Of a DNA stretch of 34,917 nucleotides, positions 24,954 through 33,967 are shown piece after piece. This DNA comes from Klebsiella pneumoniae (GTDB taxonomy: Bacteria > Pseudomonadota > Gammaproteobacteria > Eutrophobiales > Eutrophobiaceae): positions 1-34,917 of the forward strand of contig CAMBTO010000018.1 in assembly GCA_945870865.1 (NCBI GenBank), read 5' to 3'. The notes below the pieces were generated by a model. It ran no database searches, was not told the DNA's origin, and worked only from the letters and a program-made list of their open reading frames with translations. The translations under genes and the position numbers were made by a program. How positions within the stretch are numbered: the stretch's first letter is position 1; every line of letters begins with the position of its first letter.

Positions 24954-26012
24954 TTATCCGGCTGTACGGCGCTGTCTTGTGGCGTCTGCCAGTTCGCGGA
25001 TCAACACTTCGGTATCATCCCAGCCCAGACAGGCATCGGTGATACTCTGACCGTAATTGAGCGGCTGGCCGTTGATGACGTCCTGACGACCTTCACACAG
25101 ATGACTTTCTACCATCACACCAAAGATTCGGTTGTCACCCGCCGCCAGCTGGCCGGCGATATCGCTGCTCACCAGCATCTGGTTCTTGTGTTTCTTGCTG
25201 CTGTTGGCATGGCTGAAATCCACCATGATCCGCACTGGCAGCTTTGCATGTTCGAGGCGGGTGGCCGTTTCATTGATGCTGGCACTGTTAAAGTTTGGTT
25301 CCTTGCCGCCGCGCAGGATCACATGACAGTCCTCATTGCCGCGTGTGGCAAAAATGGCCGAGCTGCCTTCCTTGCGCAGCGACAGAAAATGATGGGGTGA
25401 CGCCGCGGCTCGTATCGCATCAACCGCGACCTGGATCGTGCCATCGGTTCCATTCTTGAAACCGACCGGACAGGACAGGCCGGAGGCGAGTTCCCGGTGT
25501 ACCTGGCTTTCGGTGGTCCTGGCACCGATTGCACCCCAGCTGACCAGATCGGCCATATATTGCGGGGTGATAACATCGAGAAATTCCACGCCGGCGGGTA
25601 TGCCTTCATTATTCAGATCGAGCAACAACTGCCTTGCCAGTCGCAGGCCTTTGTTAATCTTGAAGCTGCCGTCCAGATCCGGGTCATTGATCAGGCCTTT
25701 CCAGCCGACAGTCGTACGTGGCTTTTCGAAATAGACACGCATGACGATTAACAGGTCATCGCGGTATTGTTCGATCAGTTTGACCAGCCGGTGGCCATAT
25801 TCCTTTGCGGCCGTCGTATCGTGGATGGAACAGGGGCCGACGATGACCAGCAGGCGGTCGTCCTCGTTACGCAGTATTTTTTGGATACCGGAACGGGCGC
25901 CATGCGTTGTTTCGGCCGCCTTTTCCGTAATCATGATTTCTTCACAAATCTCGGCTGGTGTTGCTACCGCCTTGATTTTTTCTATGCGCAGGTCTTCAGT
26001 GTTGTACTTCAT
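24954..26012 (-). CDS. aroG: DAHP synthase, class I AroG type
   Basis: The 352-residue product catalyses condensation of phosphoenolpyruvate and erythrose 4-phosphate to 3-deoxy-7-phosphoheptulonate, the first shikimate step, in the cytoplasm. It carries the family landmarks VGPCSIHD, RVYFEKPRTTVGWKGLINDP, ARTTESQVHRELASGLSCP, GFKNGTDG, CHVILRGGKEPN and VDFSHANSSK, and matches the length of E. coli AroF/G/H. The N-terminal extension (NTEDLRIEKIKAV) is the part that carries feedback control in this class, so allosteric inhibition by an aromatic amino acid is likely, but which one cannot be said. It lies 28 bp after hinT on the same strand. Confidence 0.95.
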   Translation of the reverse strand: MKYNTEDLRIEKIKAVATPAEICEEIMITEKAAETTHGARSGIQKILRNEDDRLLVIVGPCSIHDTTAAKEYGHRLVKLIEQYRDDLLIVMRVYFEKPRTTVGWKGLINDPDLDGSFKINKGLRLARQLLLDLNNEGIPAGVEFLDVITPQYMADLVSWGAIGARTTESQVHRELASGLSCPVGFKNGTDGTIQVAVDAIRAAASPHHFLSLRKEGSSAIFATRGNEDCHVILRGGKEPNFNSASINETATRLEHAKLPVRIMVDFSHANSSKKHKNQMLVSSDIAGQLAAGDNRIFGVMVESHLCEGRQDVINGQPLNYGQSITDACLGWDDTEVLIRELADATRQRRTAG

Positions 26013-26040
26013 TCGTTATGTTGTCCCGGATGAGGATGGG

Positions 26041-26379
26041 TTAGCCTGGAGGCCAGTTAAATGTACGTCCAGCCAGAAGGTGGATATGCAGGTGAAACAC
26101 ACTTTGTCCGGCGTCCGCGCCGTTATTGACAACCAGACGGAACGCCCCGCTAACACCGAGTTCCCCGGCGATACGGTTTGCCGTCAACAGCAGATGGCCC
26201 AGCAGTGGCTGGTCGGTCTGCCCGGCATCGGCAATCTTCGGGATCGGATTTTTCGGGACTATCAGTATATGTATGGGCGCCTGGGGATTCACATCACGAA
26301 ACGCCAGGCACAAGTCATCTTCATAAACAATGTCTGCCGGTATCTTGCGTTCTATAATTTTTGAAAAGATTGTATCCAT
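26041..26379 (-). CDS. hinT: HIT-family nucleotide hydrolase HinT
   Basis: Start at the ATG at 26379 gives MDTIFSKIIERKIPADIVYED, the standard HinT beginning; an open frame runs 39 codons further upstream but without family resemblance. The 112-residue product has the histidine triad HLHIHLLAG and the HILIVPKNPIP segment of purine nucleoside phosphoramidases. It is cytoplasmic and hydrolyses AMP-linked amines. First gene of the minus-strand set; the AT-rich stretch at about 26505-26545 is a likely promoter area, but no hexamers could be fixed. Confidence 0.92.
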   Translation of the reverse strand: MDTIFSKIIERKIPADIVYEDDLCLAFRDVNPQAPIHILIVPKNPIPKIADAGQTDQPLLGHLLLTANRIAGELGVSGAFRLVVNNGADAGQSVFHLHIHLLAGRTFNWPPG

Positions 26380-26573
26380 GGCCGGTAATCTTAAAGAACC
26401 CGCACCGGAAAGGAAAATTTTTATTGCCCGCCAGTAACAGCTACCTGATACATATCGGTGCAGATTTGAATGAACTGCCCTGAAATAGTACAGCAATTGT
26501 CCCGGGCAAATTTTATAACTATATGATTCATATTAAATAATAAGTTGGCACATTTATTGGATAGATATAAAAA

Positions 26574-26652
26574 GAGAGCGGGTACCTGGTAACAACTGTC
26601 TAACCTTTACCCCCAAATAAAGTATCGTCAACCGTGCCAGGTACTCGTTCTC
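26574..26652 (+). ncRNA. Candidate structured RNA with a long stem
   Basis: GAGAGCGGGTACCTGG (26574-26589) and CCAGGTACTCGTTCTC (26637-26652) pair over 16 positions on the plus strand, two of them G-U; U-G and A-U pairs extend it to 18. On the minus strand those positions would be mismatches, so pairing favours a plus-strand RNA. The loop is 43 nt. No promoter or T-run is obvious next to it, so transcription is unproven. Confidence 0.35.
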
Positions 26653-26726
26653 ACTAAAATCCTGCTTTGTTATTGCTAGTCCCTTCATTCATCAGCCTGT
26701 AAAAAGCACGGGAAGTGCAAGTGGTG

Positions 26727-26791
26727 TCTCAGTTTGAAATATTCGGCCCTTTCGAAAGAGCATAGCGACTGAGAAATCTTGTGGTTTTTTT
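26727..26791 (+). terminator. Possible terminator-like hairpin with T-run
   Basis: TCTCAGT (26727-26733) pairs with ACTGAGA (26768-26774), with an inner CTTTCGAAAG palindrome, and TTTTTTT follows at about 26785-26791. The gap between stem and T-run (about 10 nt) is longer than usual, so it is a weak call. It could end a transcript that begins near the stem at 26574. Confidence 0.3.
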
Positions 26792-26833
26792 GGAAACGAT
26801 CTCCCTCAAAAACATGTACCTGACGTTTTCTAC

Positions 26834-26866
26834 CGCCTACATCCTTGTAGGCGTCGACTATGCTCG
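26834..26866. repeat. Hairpin with partial likeness to the dispersed element core
   Basis: CGCCTACA and TGTAGGCG form a perfect 8-bp stem with a TCCT loop, followed by CTATGCTCGGG. The TACATCC-TGTA and GCTCGGG pieces also occur in the palindromic elements at 19.0 and 34.8 kb, but the flanking TCCAGAC/GTCTGTCACGA ends are absent, so it may be a degenerate relative or a chance likeness. Confidence 0.35.
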
Positions 26867-26973
26867 GGACAAACTGTGATACTACCGAAGTGCAGCTTCC
26901 GTGTTATTGGGGTACGTGCTGTGTTACACTTTTCCGGGTGTTTTATCCCATGCCGACACTGGTTTTTTTACGA

Positions 26974-27663
26974 ATGAATCTCCCGAGGTACCACAATACG
27001 GCCGCTGCACAACCGGACCTTACCCGCGGCCCCGGTTCTGTGCGTCCTGGGATCTCACTTGCAGTACAGGGCCTGGTCTGCTCACGTAATGACAGCGTGC
27101 TGTTCAGTGGACTAGAATTTGTGGTGAACGCCGGGCAGATGCTAATGATTGAAGGCGCGAACGGCAGTGGCAAGACCAGTTTGTTAAAGACCTTGTGTGG
27201 TTTTATCCTGCCTGATGAAGGTGAGGTGTCCTGGTGCGGGAATAATATACGCAACTGTATGGACGATTATCTTGCCGGTATGCGCTATGTTGGCCATAAC
27301 AATGGCGTCAAATCGGGGTTGACCTGTACCGAAAACCTTAATATTGCGTGTGCATTTTTTGGCGCCGCAAGGTCAGTCGATATTGCCGGTATCCTGCAAC
27401 AATACGGTCTCGGACGTCATGCCGAGACCCCTGCCCAGATGCTGTCTTCGGGCCAGCGCCGTCGACTGGCATTGGCGCGTTTGTCCATTGCCCGTTCCGG
27501 CATCTGGATACTGGATGAGCCGTTTACCTCACTGGATGAAAAGGGCAAGGTATTCATGAGGCAACGATTTGTCGAACAACTGTCTGGTGGCGGTATCATC
27601 GTGCTGACCTCACATGAGCCAGTCCTGCTTGACGGAATTAACTCGTTACAGGTCATTTTATGA
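26974..27663 (+). CDS. ccmA: Heme exporter ATPase CcmA
   Basis: An ABC ATPase with Walker A GANGSGKTS (about residues 61-69 from this start), signature MLSSGQRRRLALARL, Walker B IWILDEP, and the GMRYVGHNNGVKSGLT segment typical of CcmA. With CcmB it uses ATP to release holo-CcmE from CcmC/D during cytochrome c maturation. The start is uncertain: ATG 26974 is listed, ATG 26950 and GTG 27040 are also in frame, and GTG 27040 would give the usual length of about 207 residues; none has a good Shine-Dalgarno. The signature is SSGQ instead of the more common SAGQ. It overlaps ccmB by ATGA. Confidence 0.88.
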   Translation: MNLPRYHNTAAAQPDLTRGPGSVRPGISLAVQGLVCSRNDSVLFSGLEFVVNAGQMLMIEGANGSGKTSLLKTLCGFILPDEGEVSWCGNNIRNCMDDYLAGMRYVGHNNGVKSGLTCTENLNIACAFFGAARSVDIAGILQQYGLGRHAETPAQMLSSGQRRRLALARLSIARSGIWILDEPFTSLDEKGKVFMRQRFVEQLSGGGIIVLTSHEPVLLDGINSLQVIL

Positions 27664-28343
27664 TTATGGCGAAGACTTCAGGTCTCTACCTGACCATACT
27701 GAAGCGTGATCTGATGCTGGGTCTGCGCAACCAGAGTGATCTGGTCAACCCACTGCTGTTTTTTATCATTGTGGTTACCCTGTTTCCGTTGACGATTGGA
27801 CCGGAACAGGCCACCTTGCGCCAGCTTGCCCCTGGTATCGTCTGGGTGGCGGCCGTGCTGGCCTCCAGCCTGTCTCTGGATGGAATATTTCGCAGTGATT
27901 ATGAGGATGGATCGCTGGAGCAGATGTTGTTGTCACCGCAGCCCAAATTACTGTTGATTATGGCCAAGATCAGTGCACACTGGTTGTTGTCGGGTGCGCC
28001 GTTAATCCTGTTTGTACTGTTTTCCGGTGTACTGCTGTACTTACCCACCGGTTCGATGTTGACCTTGCTGGTGACGTTGTTGCTGGGTACACCGGTGCTC
28101 AGTCTGATCGGGGCGATTGCTGCCGCGTTGACGGTAGGCCTGCGCAGTAGCGGACTTCTGCAGGCATTGTTAATATTACCGCTGTTCATGCCGCTGCTGA
28201 TTTTTGCAGTCTCGGCGGTCAGCAATGTCAACCGGGGGCTGTCGGTTACCGGGGAATTCTATTTTCTCGGGGCAATGCTGGTACTTGCATTGACATTGGC
28301 CCCGTTTGCGGTACTTGCATCTCTCAAGATAAGAATGGCCTGA
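27660..28343 (+). CDS. ccmB: Heme exporter membrane protein CcmB
   Basis: The 227-residue protein has six predicted membrane helices and the CcmB landmarks LKRDLMLGLRNQSDLVNPLLFF near the N-terminus, PGIVWVAAVLASSLSLDGIFRSDYEDGSLEQMLLSP in the first third, and LPLFMPLLIFA later. It is the membrane partner of CcmA in the ABC complex that frees heme-loaded CcmE. Start at ATG 27660 overlaps the ccmA stop; ATG 27666 is the only nearby alternative. Confidence 0.93.
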   Translation: MIMAKTSGLYLTILKRDLMLGLRNQSDLVNPLLFFIIVVTLFPLTIGPEQATLRQLAPGIVWVAAVLASSLSLDGIFRSDYEDGSLEQMLLSPQPKLLLIMAKISAHWLLSGAPLILFVLFSGVLLYLPTGSMLTLLVTLLLGTPVLSLIGAIAAALTVGLRSSGLLQALLILPLFMPLLIFAVSAVSNVNRGLSVTGEFYFLGAMLVLALTLAPFAVLASLKIRMA

Positions 28344-28347
28344 TACT

Positions 28348-29097
28348 ATGTGGGAATGGTTGATAAAATTTGCCTCACCAATGAATTTTTATTTGTTGGT
28401 AAACCGGTTTGCGCCCTGGTTGGGTCGTGCTGCCGTGGTGTTGTTTGCTGTCGGACTGTACGGGGCATTTTTTTACGCCCCGGCGGATTACCAGCAGGGC
28501 GAGAGTTTCCGCATTATCTATGTGCATGTGCCCAGTGCCTGGATGTCGATGTTTGTTTATATGACGATGGCGGGCGCCGGTGCGGCGGGACTTGTCTGGA
28601 AGACCAAGGTGTCCGATGCCATTGCGCGGAGCTGCGCACCGCTCGGTGCCTCGTTTACCTTTCTGGCACTGGCGACTGGTTCGTTGTGGGGCAAGCCAAT
28701 GTGGGGTACCTGGTGGGTATGGGACGCCCGGCTTACCGCTGAGCTCATACTGCTGTTCCTGTATCTGGGCTATATAGCATTGCAGTCTGCGATAGATGAC
28801 CGGCGCATGGCGGCACGCGCCGGGGCCGTGCTCGCACTGGTCGGCGTGGTCAATATTCCCATCATCCACTATTCAGTCGAGTGGTGGAATACGCTGCACC
28901 AGGGTCCGACTATCACCAAAATGGACACGCCGTCCATCCATGTCGACATGCTGATTCCGTTACTGGTAATGATAGCGGCGTTTATGTGCTACTTTTTTGC
29001 ACTGGTACTGGTGCGGGCACGCGTGGAGATTATCGAGCAGGAACGTAACAGCAAGTGGGTACAGGAACTTGTATTGCCACCGGGAGGTCACAAATGA
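28348..29097 (+). CDS. ccmC: Heme handling protein CcmC
   Basis: A 249-residue polytopic protein of the heme-handling family. The tryptophan-rich WWD motif WGTWWVWDARLT (about residues 119-130) lies between the periplasmic histidines VHVPSAW (His60) and IIHYSVEWW, which ligate heme. CcmC loads heme onto CcmE with help from CcmD. It begins 4 bp after ccmB and its stop overlaps the ccmD start. Confidence 0.95.
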   Translation: MWEWLIKFASPMNFYLLVNRFAPWLGRAAVVLFAVGLYGAFFYAPADYQQGESFRIIYVHVPSAWMSMFVYMTMAGAGAAGLVWKTKVSDAIARSCAPLGASFTFLALATGSLWGKPMWGTWWVWDARLTAELILLFLYLGYIALQSAIDDRRMAARAGAVLALVGVVNIPIIHYSVEWWNTLHQGPTITKMDTPSIHVDMLIPLLVMIAAFMCYFFALVLVRARVEIIEQERNSKWVQELVLPPGGHK

Positions 29098-29261
29098 CGG
29101 GTATCAGCGAGTTCCTGCATATGGGTGGGTATGCCTTTTATGTCTGGGGTTCCTATGGGCTGGCCGCGGTAATTCTCTATCTGAATTATCTGCTGCCGGT
29201 CAGGCATGAACAGCAGCTGATGCGTAAACTTTCCATCCTGCAGGCCAGCAAGACCGGTTAA
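29094..29261 (+). CDS. ccmD: Heme exporter small subunit CcmD
   Basis: A 55-residue single-span protein in the canonical place between ccmC and ccmE. The start ATG 29094 overlaps the ccmC stop (ATGA). It has the CcmD signature: [23 protein letters not shown] followed by a charged tail. It helps CcmC hand heme to CcmE. An open frame upstream of the ATG lies inside ccmC and is not used. Confidence 0.92.
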   Translation: MTGISEFLHMGGYAFYVWGSYGLAAVILYLNYLLPVRHEQQLMRKLSILQASKTG

Positions 29262-29265
29262 ATTG

Positions 29266-29727
29266 ATGAATTCAAAACGAAAAAAGCTGTTGATGATCGT
29301 CATTGTGCTTGTGCTCGGCATGGGCACAGCGACAACACTGGCGTTAAAGGCGTTCCAGGAAAACCTGATGTATTTCTACAGCCCGAGTCAGGTAAAAAAA
29401 GGCGAGGCCCCGTCTACGCGTAGTTTTCGTATAGGTGGACTGGTTATTAACGGTAGTGTCAAACGCAATCCGGAAAACCTGAAGGTCAGTTTTGACCTGA
29501 CCGATACTATCAGTACTGTTACCGTGCAGTATGAAGGCATATTGCCCGACCTGTTTCGTGAAGGGCAGGGTATTGTTGCCAACGGTTCTCTGGGGGCGGA
29601 GGGCAAGTTTATTGCAGCTGAAGTGCTGGCCAAACACGATGAAAACTACATGCCTGCCGAGGTCGCCGATGCACTCGACAAGGCCGGGGTAAAGCACGAC
29701 TACACCAAAAAGGAACAGGGTCGATGA
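29266..29727 (+). CDS. ccmE: Periplasmic heme chaperone CcmE
   Basis: Start at ATG 29266 is preferred over the TTG one codon earlier. The 153-residue product has an N-terminal anchor (about 8-27), an OB-fold domain ([20 protein letters not shown]) and the heme-binding motif LAKHDENY with His124 as covalent heme ligand and Tyr128 as axial ligand. It carries heme from CcmC to CcmF in the periplasm. It overlaps ccmF by ATGA. Confidence 0.95.
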   Translation: MNSKRKKLLMIVIVLVLGMGTATTLALKAFQENLMYFYSPSQVKKGEAPSTRSFRIGGLVINGSVKRNPENLKVSFDLTDTISTVTVQYEGILPDLFREGQGIVANGSLGAEGKFIAAEVLAKHDENYMPAEVADALDKAGVKHDYTKKEQGR

Positions 29728-31712
29728 TACCAGAGTTGGGCCATTTTGCATTGATACTGGCACTGTGTGTGGCCGTATTGCAGTCGGTTGTGCCGATGAC
29801 GGGGGCGGCGCGACGCAATATTGCGTGGATGGCAGTCGCCAGGCCGGCAGCCCAGGTGCAGTTTGTTCTGGTTGCCCTGGCCTTTGCCGCCTTGACCTGG
29901 TCGTTCATAGACAATGACTTTACAGTACGTTATGTGGCCAATAATTCGAATTCGATGTTGCCGGTCATATACCGGATCTCGGCAGTCTGGGGTGCGCACG
30001 AGGGGTCGTTATTATTGTGGGCGTTGATACTGTGTGTCTGGACGGTCGCAGTCACACTGTTCAGCAAGGGCCTGCCCGAGGTGTTTATAGTGCGTGTTAT
30101 TTCCGTGCTCGGGATCATCAGTACCGGTTTTCTGTTGTTCATGCTGTTGACCTCGAACCCGTTTGAACGCTTTTTCCCGGGACCGATGGATGGCTCCGAC
30201 CTGAATCCCCTGCTGCAAGACCCGGGACTAATCATTCATCCGCCGATGTTGTATGCCGGATATGTCGGCTTCTCCGTTGCATTCAGTTTTGCCATTGCCG
30301 CACTGCTCAGCGGCAATCTGGACATCGTCTGGGCACGCTGGTCGCGTCCCTGGACGATTGTGGCCTGGTCATTCCTGACGCTGGGCATTGCGCTGGGCAG
30401 CTGGTGGGCCTATTACGAACTGGGCTGGGGTGGCTGGTGGTTCTGGGACCCGGTTGAAAATGCGTCATTTATGCCGTGGCTGGTCGGTACTGCCCTGATC
30501 CATTCGTTATCGGCGACCGAAAAACGCAGTGTGTTCAAGAACTGGACCATCCTGCTCGCCATCTGTGCCTTCTCGCTCAGCCTGCTCGGCACCTTTCTGG
30601 TCAGATCCGGTGTGCTCACCTCGGTGCATGCGTTTGCGACCGATCCCGAGCGCGGTATTTTCATCCTGATATTACTTGGTATCGTCATCGGTGGGTCACT
30701 GCTCTTGTATGCCTGGCGCGCACCGTCGATGGGGCAGAGTAATTCCTTTGCCCTCTTATCACGTGAAACATTATTGCTGATCAACAGTGTGCTGCTCTCG
30801 GTGGCGACCGCGGCGGTGTTGCTGGGCACCTTGTATCCATTGATAGTCGAGGCGCTGGGCATGGGTAAATTATCCGTCGGCGTCCCCTACTTCAATGCGG
30901 TGTTTGTCCCGTTGATGGTCCCGGTGGCGCTCGCCATGGCGGTGGGCATGATTGCGCGTTGGCGTGCGGATGAGTTGCAGCGGTTGTGGCTCCATCTCCG
31001 CCTCGCGCTGATGGCCAGCCTGGTGCTGGGAGTCTCGCTGGTATTGATGCTGACAGACCATTTTGTTTTCAGGACAGCGGCCGGTGTGGCCATCGCCTTG
31101 TGGATAGTGGCCGGTACCCTCGTGGCGATTTATGAGCGTATCCGTAATGCACCGGGGGTGATGGGTGGACTGGCCGCGCTACCGGCAGCGTTTATCGGTA
31201 TGTGTCTCGCCCACACCGGTTTTGCCTTTGTCATTATCGGTATCAGTATCAGTTCCCAGTACAGCGAGGAACATCATGCGCGTATGGGCGTGGGTGATAG
31301 CGAGCAGATGTCTGGATATACCTTCCGGCTTGAATCTTTGCAGCAGGTAGAAGGACCGAACTACACCGCCACAGAAGGTGTGTTTTCAGTCACGAAAGGT
31401 ACTGAGCTCATCACCACGGTACACAGTCAGAAACGTTATTACCCGGTGGTGGGTACCTCAATGACAGAGGCCGGCATCGACGGTAATCTGTTTCGTGATC
31501 TGTATATCTCGCTCGGAGAGGTGCTTGAAGGCGAAGATTGGAGTGTGCGACTCTATTACCGCCCGTTTGTACGCTGGTTATGGCTCGGCGCCATCATGAT
31601 GATGCTGGGTGGTCTGTTTGCCGCCTCTGACAGGCGTTATCGGCTCAAGGCAGAACAGTCGCGTAGTATCCCCTTGGCCACGGGTGCAGTCACGGCCGTA
31701 TCCGGTTCCTGA
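29724..31712 (+). CDS. ccmF: Cytochrome c heme lyase subunit CcmF
   Basis: A 662-residue polytopic protein with the WWD heme-binding region [21 protein letters not shown] near residues 230-250, preceded by [15 protein letters not shown] and followed by [12 protein letters not shown], all typical of CcmF. The large C-terminal periplasmic loop starts near [11 protein letters not shown]. With CcmH and CcmI it ligates heme to apocytochrome CxxCH sites, such as the one in the CopD-cytochrome protein of this window. Confidence 0.96.
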   Translation: MIPELGHFALILALCVAVLQSVVPMTGAARRNIAWMAVARPAAQVQFVLVALAFAALTWSFIDNDFTVRYVANNSNSMLPVIYRISAVWGAHEGSLLLWALILCVWTVAVTLFSKGLPEVFIVRVISVLGIISTGFLLFMLLTSNPFERFFPGPMDGSDLNPLLQDPGLIIHPPMLYAGYVGFSVAFSFAIAALLSGNLDIVWARWSRPWTIVAWSFLTLGIALGSWWAYYELGWGGWWFWDPVENASFMPWLVGTALIHSLSATEKRSVFKNWTILLAICAFSLSLLGTFLVRSGVLTSVHAFATDPERGIFILILLGIVIGGSLLLYAWRAPSMGQSNSFALLSRETLLLINSVLLSVATAAVLLGTLYPLIVEALGMGKLSVGVPYFNAVFVPLMVPVALAMAVGMIARWRADELQRLWLHLRLALMASLVLGVSLVLMLTDHFVFRTAAGVAIALWIVAGTLVAIYERIRNAPGVMGGLAALPAAFIGMCLAHTGFAFVIIGISISSQYSEEHHARMGVGDSEQMSGYTFRLESLQQVEGPNYTATEGVFSVTKGTELITTVHSQKRYYPVVGTSMTEAGIDGNLFRDLYISLGEVLEGEDWSVRLYYRPFVRWLWLGAIMMMLGGLFAASDRRYRLKAEQSRSIPLATGAVTAVSGS

Positions 31713-31718
31713 CAGACC

Positions 31719-32249
31719 ATGCTCAGGTATCTGGTCCCGTTTTTTGTGTTTGTTGGTCTGGTGTTGCTGTTTATTTTTGGTCTGCACAATGATCCGAAGC
31801 TGGTGCCGTCCCCCTTTATTGACAAACCGGTACCCACATTTGATCTGCCTGCACTGCGCGATGAAAACGTGACGCTGTCTTCAACTATGATGAAAGGTAA
31901 TGTGGCACTGCTGAATATCTGGGCAACCTGGTGTATACCCTGTCGTCAGGAACACCCCTTGCTTGTCGATCTTGCTGCTACCAATAATGTGAAAATCTAC
32001 GGACTCAATTACAAGGACGTGCGTACTGACGCGATTGCATGGCTGGAAAAACTCGGTGATCCCTATGAACAGGTCTATTTTGATGAGGCCGGTAATACCG
32101 GCATTAATCTGGGTGTCTACGGCGTGCCCGAGACCTTTGTGCTGGATGCAGCGGGTATCGTCCGCTACAAACATATTGGTCCGTTGACCGCAGATATCAT
32201 TCGGGACATCATACTGCCAGTGATCACTGAACTTCAGGCCGCTCCATGA
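31719..32249 (+). CDS. ccmG: Periplasmic thioredoxin-like CcmG (DsbE)
   Basis: A 176-residue thioredoxin-fold protein with an N-terminal anchor (about 4-22) and the redox motif WCIPC (Cys72, Cys75); GVPETF supplies the cis-Pro loop. It keeps the cysteines of apocytochrome c reduced in the periplasm. It follows ccmF by 6 bp and overlaps ccmH by ATGA. Confidence 0.95.
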   Translation: MLRYLVPFFVFVGLVLLFIFGLHNDPKLVPSPFIDKPVPTFDLPALRDENVTLSSTMMKGNVALLNIWATWCIPCRQEHPLLVDLAATNNVKIYGLNYKDVRTDAIAWLEKLGDPYEQVYFDEAGNTGINLGVYGVPETFVLDAAGIVRYKHIGPLTADIIRDIILPVITELQAAP

Positions 32250-32719
32250 TCCGGTCAATTCTGGTGTGGTTGCTGATATTTTACGGGGGCTGCCTTTATG
32301 CAGCGGACGAACCCTTACAGTTTGAGGATCCGGAACGACAGGAACAATACCAGCATTTGCTGCAAGAGCTGCGTTGTCTGGTATGCCAGAACCAGACGCT
32401 GGCCGACTCACATGCAGACCTGGCACAGGATCTGCGCAACGAGGTTTACAGGATGGTGGAGGCCGGCAAGACCAATACCGACATTATTGACTTCCTGGTC
32501 TCACGCTATGGTGATTTTGTGTTGTATCGTCCGCCGGTAAAATGGACCACGGTATTGTTATGGTTTGGACCGTTTGCACTGTTGCTGGTGGCCTTGTTCA
32601 GCATGTGCCGGTTCATACGTTCGCGCAGGGCGGGTGATGTCATCATCAGTTCCTCCGACCGGGCGCAACTGTCCCGCTTGCTGGACAGTCCGGATCAACC
32701 ACAGAACGGTAGATCATGA
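32246..32719 (+). CDS. ccmH: Cytochrome c maturation thiol protein CcmH
   Basis: The 157-residue product has a signal peptide, the redox motif LRCLVCQN (Cys44, Cys47), and a C-terminal span near residues 105-122. This is the short CcmH form that lacks the TPR part, which is encoded separately by the next gene. It acts with CcmG in reducing the apocytochrome. Confidence 0.95.
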   Translation: MIRSILVWLLIFYGGCLYAADEPLQFEDPERQEQYQHLLQELRCLVCQNQTLADSHADLAQDLRNEVYRMVEAGKTNTDIIDFLVSRYGDFVLYRPPVKWTTVLLWFGPFALLLVALFSMCRFIRSRRAGDVIISSSDRAQLSRLLDSPDQPQNGRS

Positions 32720-33966
32720 TGTTCTGGCTGCTGGTTATCCTGGTATTACTGCTCGTGTTGTTACTGTTGTTACGCCCGTGGTCGCATGCCGGTGGCGCGG
32801 CTGTGACCAGTGATGATCCGCTGCGCATATCCATTTACCGTCAGAACCTGCGTGAACTGGATCGTGAATTCGAGCGTGGCCAGCTGACGGCCGAACAGCT
32901 GGCAAACGTACGCAATGAGCTGGAACTTTCCTTGCTGGCCGAGCTTGAGCGGAGCAAACCGGACTCTGCAGCGGTTGATCCCGGTCGCCGTCGGGTCAGC
33001 CGCTGGTCTGTTGCCATGCCGGTGGTGATGCTTACCGGACTGTCGATACCGTTGTACCTGTATCTGGGTAATCCACAACTGAATGAACTGAAGCAGTACA
33101 GCCGGCTGGCTGAACAAACTGAAGGAGAAACGCCTCCTCCTCTCGATGGCGTTATCCCAGAGATGCTAACGCATCTGCAGAAAAATCCCGGTGATGCAAA
33201 TGGCTGGTTATTGCTGTCTGACATGTATGCGACGATGCAGCAATTTGCGGCAGCGGTAGATGCGCTGGAGAGTCTGTATCGACTGACCGGTGATGACTCC
33301 GATGTGATGCTGCGTCTGGCCAATGCGCTGGTGATGGCGCATGACGGGAAGTTTGGCGGCAGGCCGGCTGAACTTGCGCAACGTGTACTTGGCATTGAAC
33401 CGGAAAACTATACAGCGTTGTTGTTCGCAGGCATGGCCTCGGACGAGGCGGGAGATTACAAGGTTTCCAATCAGTATTACCGGAGACTGTTACCTGCACT
33501 GAAGGACAATGCGGGGCTGGAGCAGACCATTACCCAGCTGATTGCCCGCAATGATCAGTTGCTGCGCGATGCCGGAATAGACCCGGAGGTTCCGGTCGCG
33601 GCAGCGGAAATGGTCGCAGTATCGCTACGAGTCTCTGTCAGCGTTGCGACTGACCTGGCCGGAAAATTCGGGCCGGAAGATACGCTTTTTGTTTATGCCC
33701 AGGCTATTGATGGCCCACCCATGCCGCTTGCCGTGGTGCGTAACCTGGCCGGTGCCCTGCCGGTCGAGGTGACGCTGGACGACAGTATGGCAATGATGCC
33801 TGCGATGAAACTGTCGGCATTCCCCCGGGTGAAGTTACAGGCGCGGATATCAAAATCCGGAAATGCACAGCCTGAGTCCGGTGACTTGACCGGACTGCTT
33901 GCAGACATCGAGATTGCGACCAGCCCGCAGCCGCTTAATCTGGTCATAGATACAGTAATGCCCTGA
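32716..33966 (+). CDS. ccmI: Apocytochrome chaperone CcmI (TPR protein)
   Basis: The 416-residue product has an N-terminal span (MMFWLLVILVLLLVLLLLLR), the conserved IYRQNLRELDREFERGQLTAEQ segment, a second span near 95-115, TPR repeats (about 150-280: GWLLLSDMYATMQQFAAAVDALESL and following), and a beta-rich C-terminal domain (VSVSVATDLAGKFGPEDTLFVYA). It binds the C-terminus of apocytochromes and delivers them to CcmF/H. It overlaps ccmH by ATGA. Confidence 0.93.
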   Translation: MMFWLLVILVLLLVLLLLLRPWSHAGGAAVTSDDPLRISIYRQNLRELDREFERGQLTAEQLANVRNELELSLLAELERSKPDSAAVDPGRRRVSRWSVAMPVVMLTGLSIPLYLYLGNPQLNELKQYSRLAEQTEGETPPPLDGVIPEMLTHLQKNPGDANGWLLLSDMYATMQQFAAAVDALESLYRLTGDDSDVMLRLANALVMAHDGKFGGRPAELAQRVLGIEPENYTALLFAGMASDEAGDYKVSNQYYRRLLPALKDNAGLEQTITQLIARNDQLLRDAGIDPEVPVAAAEMVAVSLRVSVSVATDLAGKFGPEDTLFVYAQAIDGPPMPLAVVRNLAGALPVEVTLDDSMAMMPAMKLSAFPRVKLQARISKSGNAQPESGDLTGLLADIEIATSPQPLNLVIDTVMP

Positions 33967-33967
33967 G

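Larger units (their letters stand above)
26380..26973. other. Divergent non-coding region between hinT and ccmA with several hairpins
   Basis: Nearly 600 bp without a supported gene. It contains an AT-rich stretch (about 26505-26545), the long stem at 26574-26652, a hairpin 26727-26774 with an inner CTTTCGAAAG palindrome, a run of seven or more Ts near 26784-26791, and the hairpin 26834-26853. GAGCATAGCGAC (26758-26769) can also pair with GTCGACTATGCTC (about 26853-26865) with one bulge. This is dense structure for a simple promoter region. Confidence 0.5.

Noticed and set aside
26574-26652. The long stem as an integron attC site or IS end.
   Set aside because: No integrase consensus (GTTRRRY-like ends) and no transposase or target duplication is seen.
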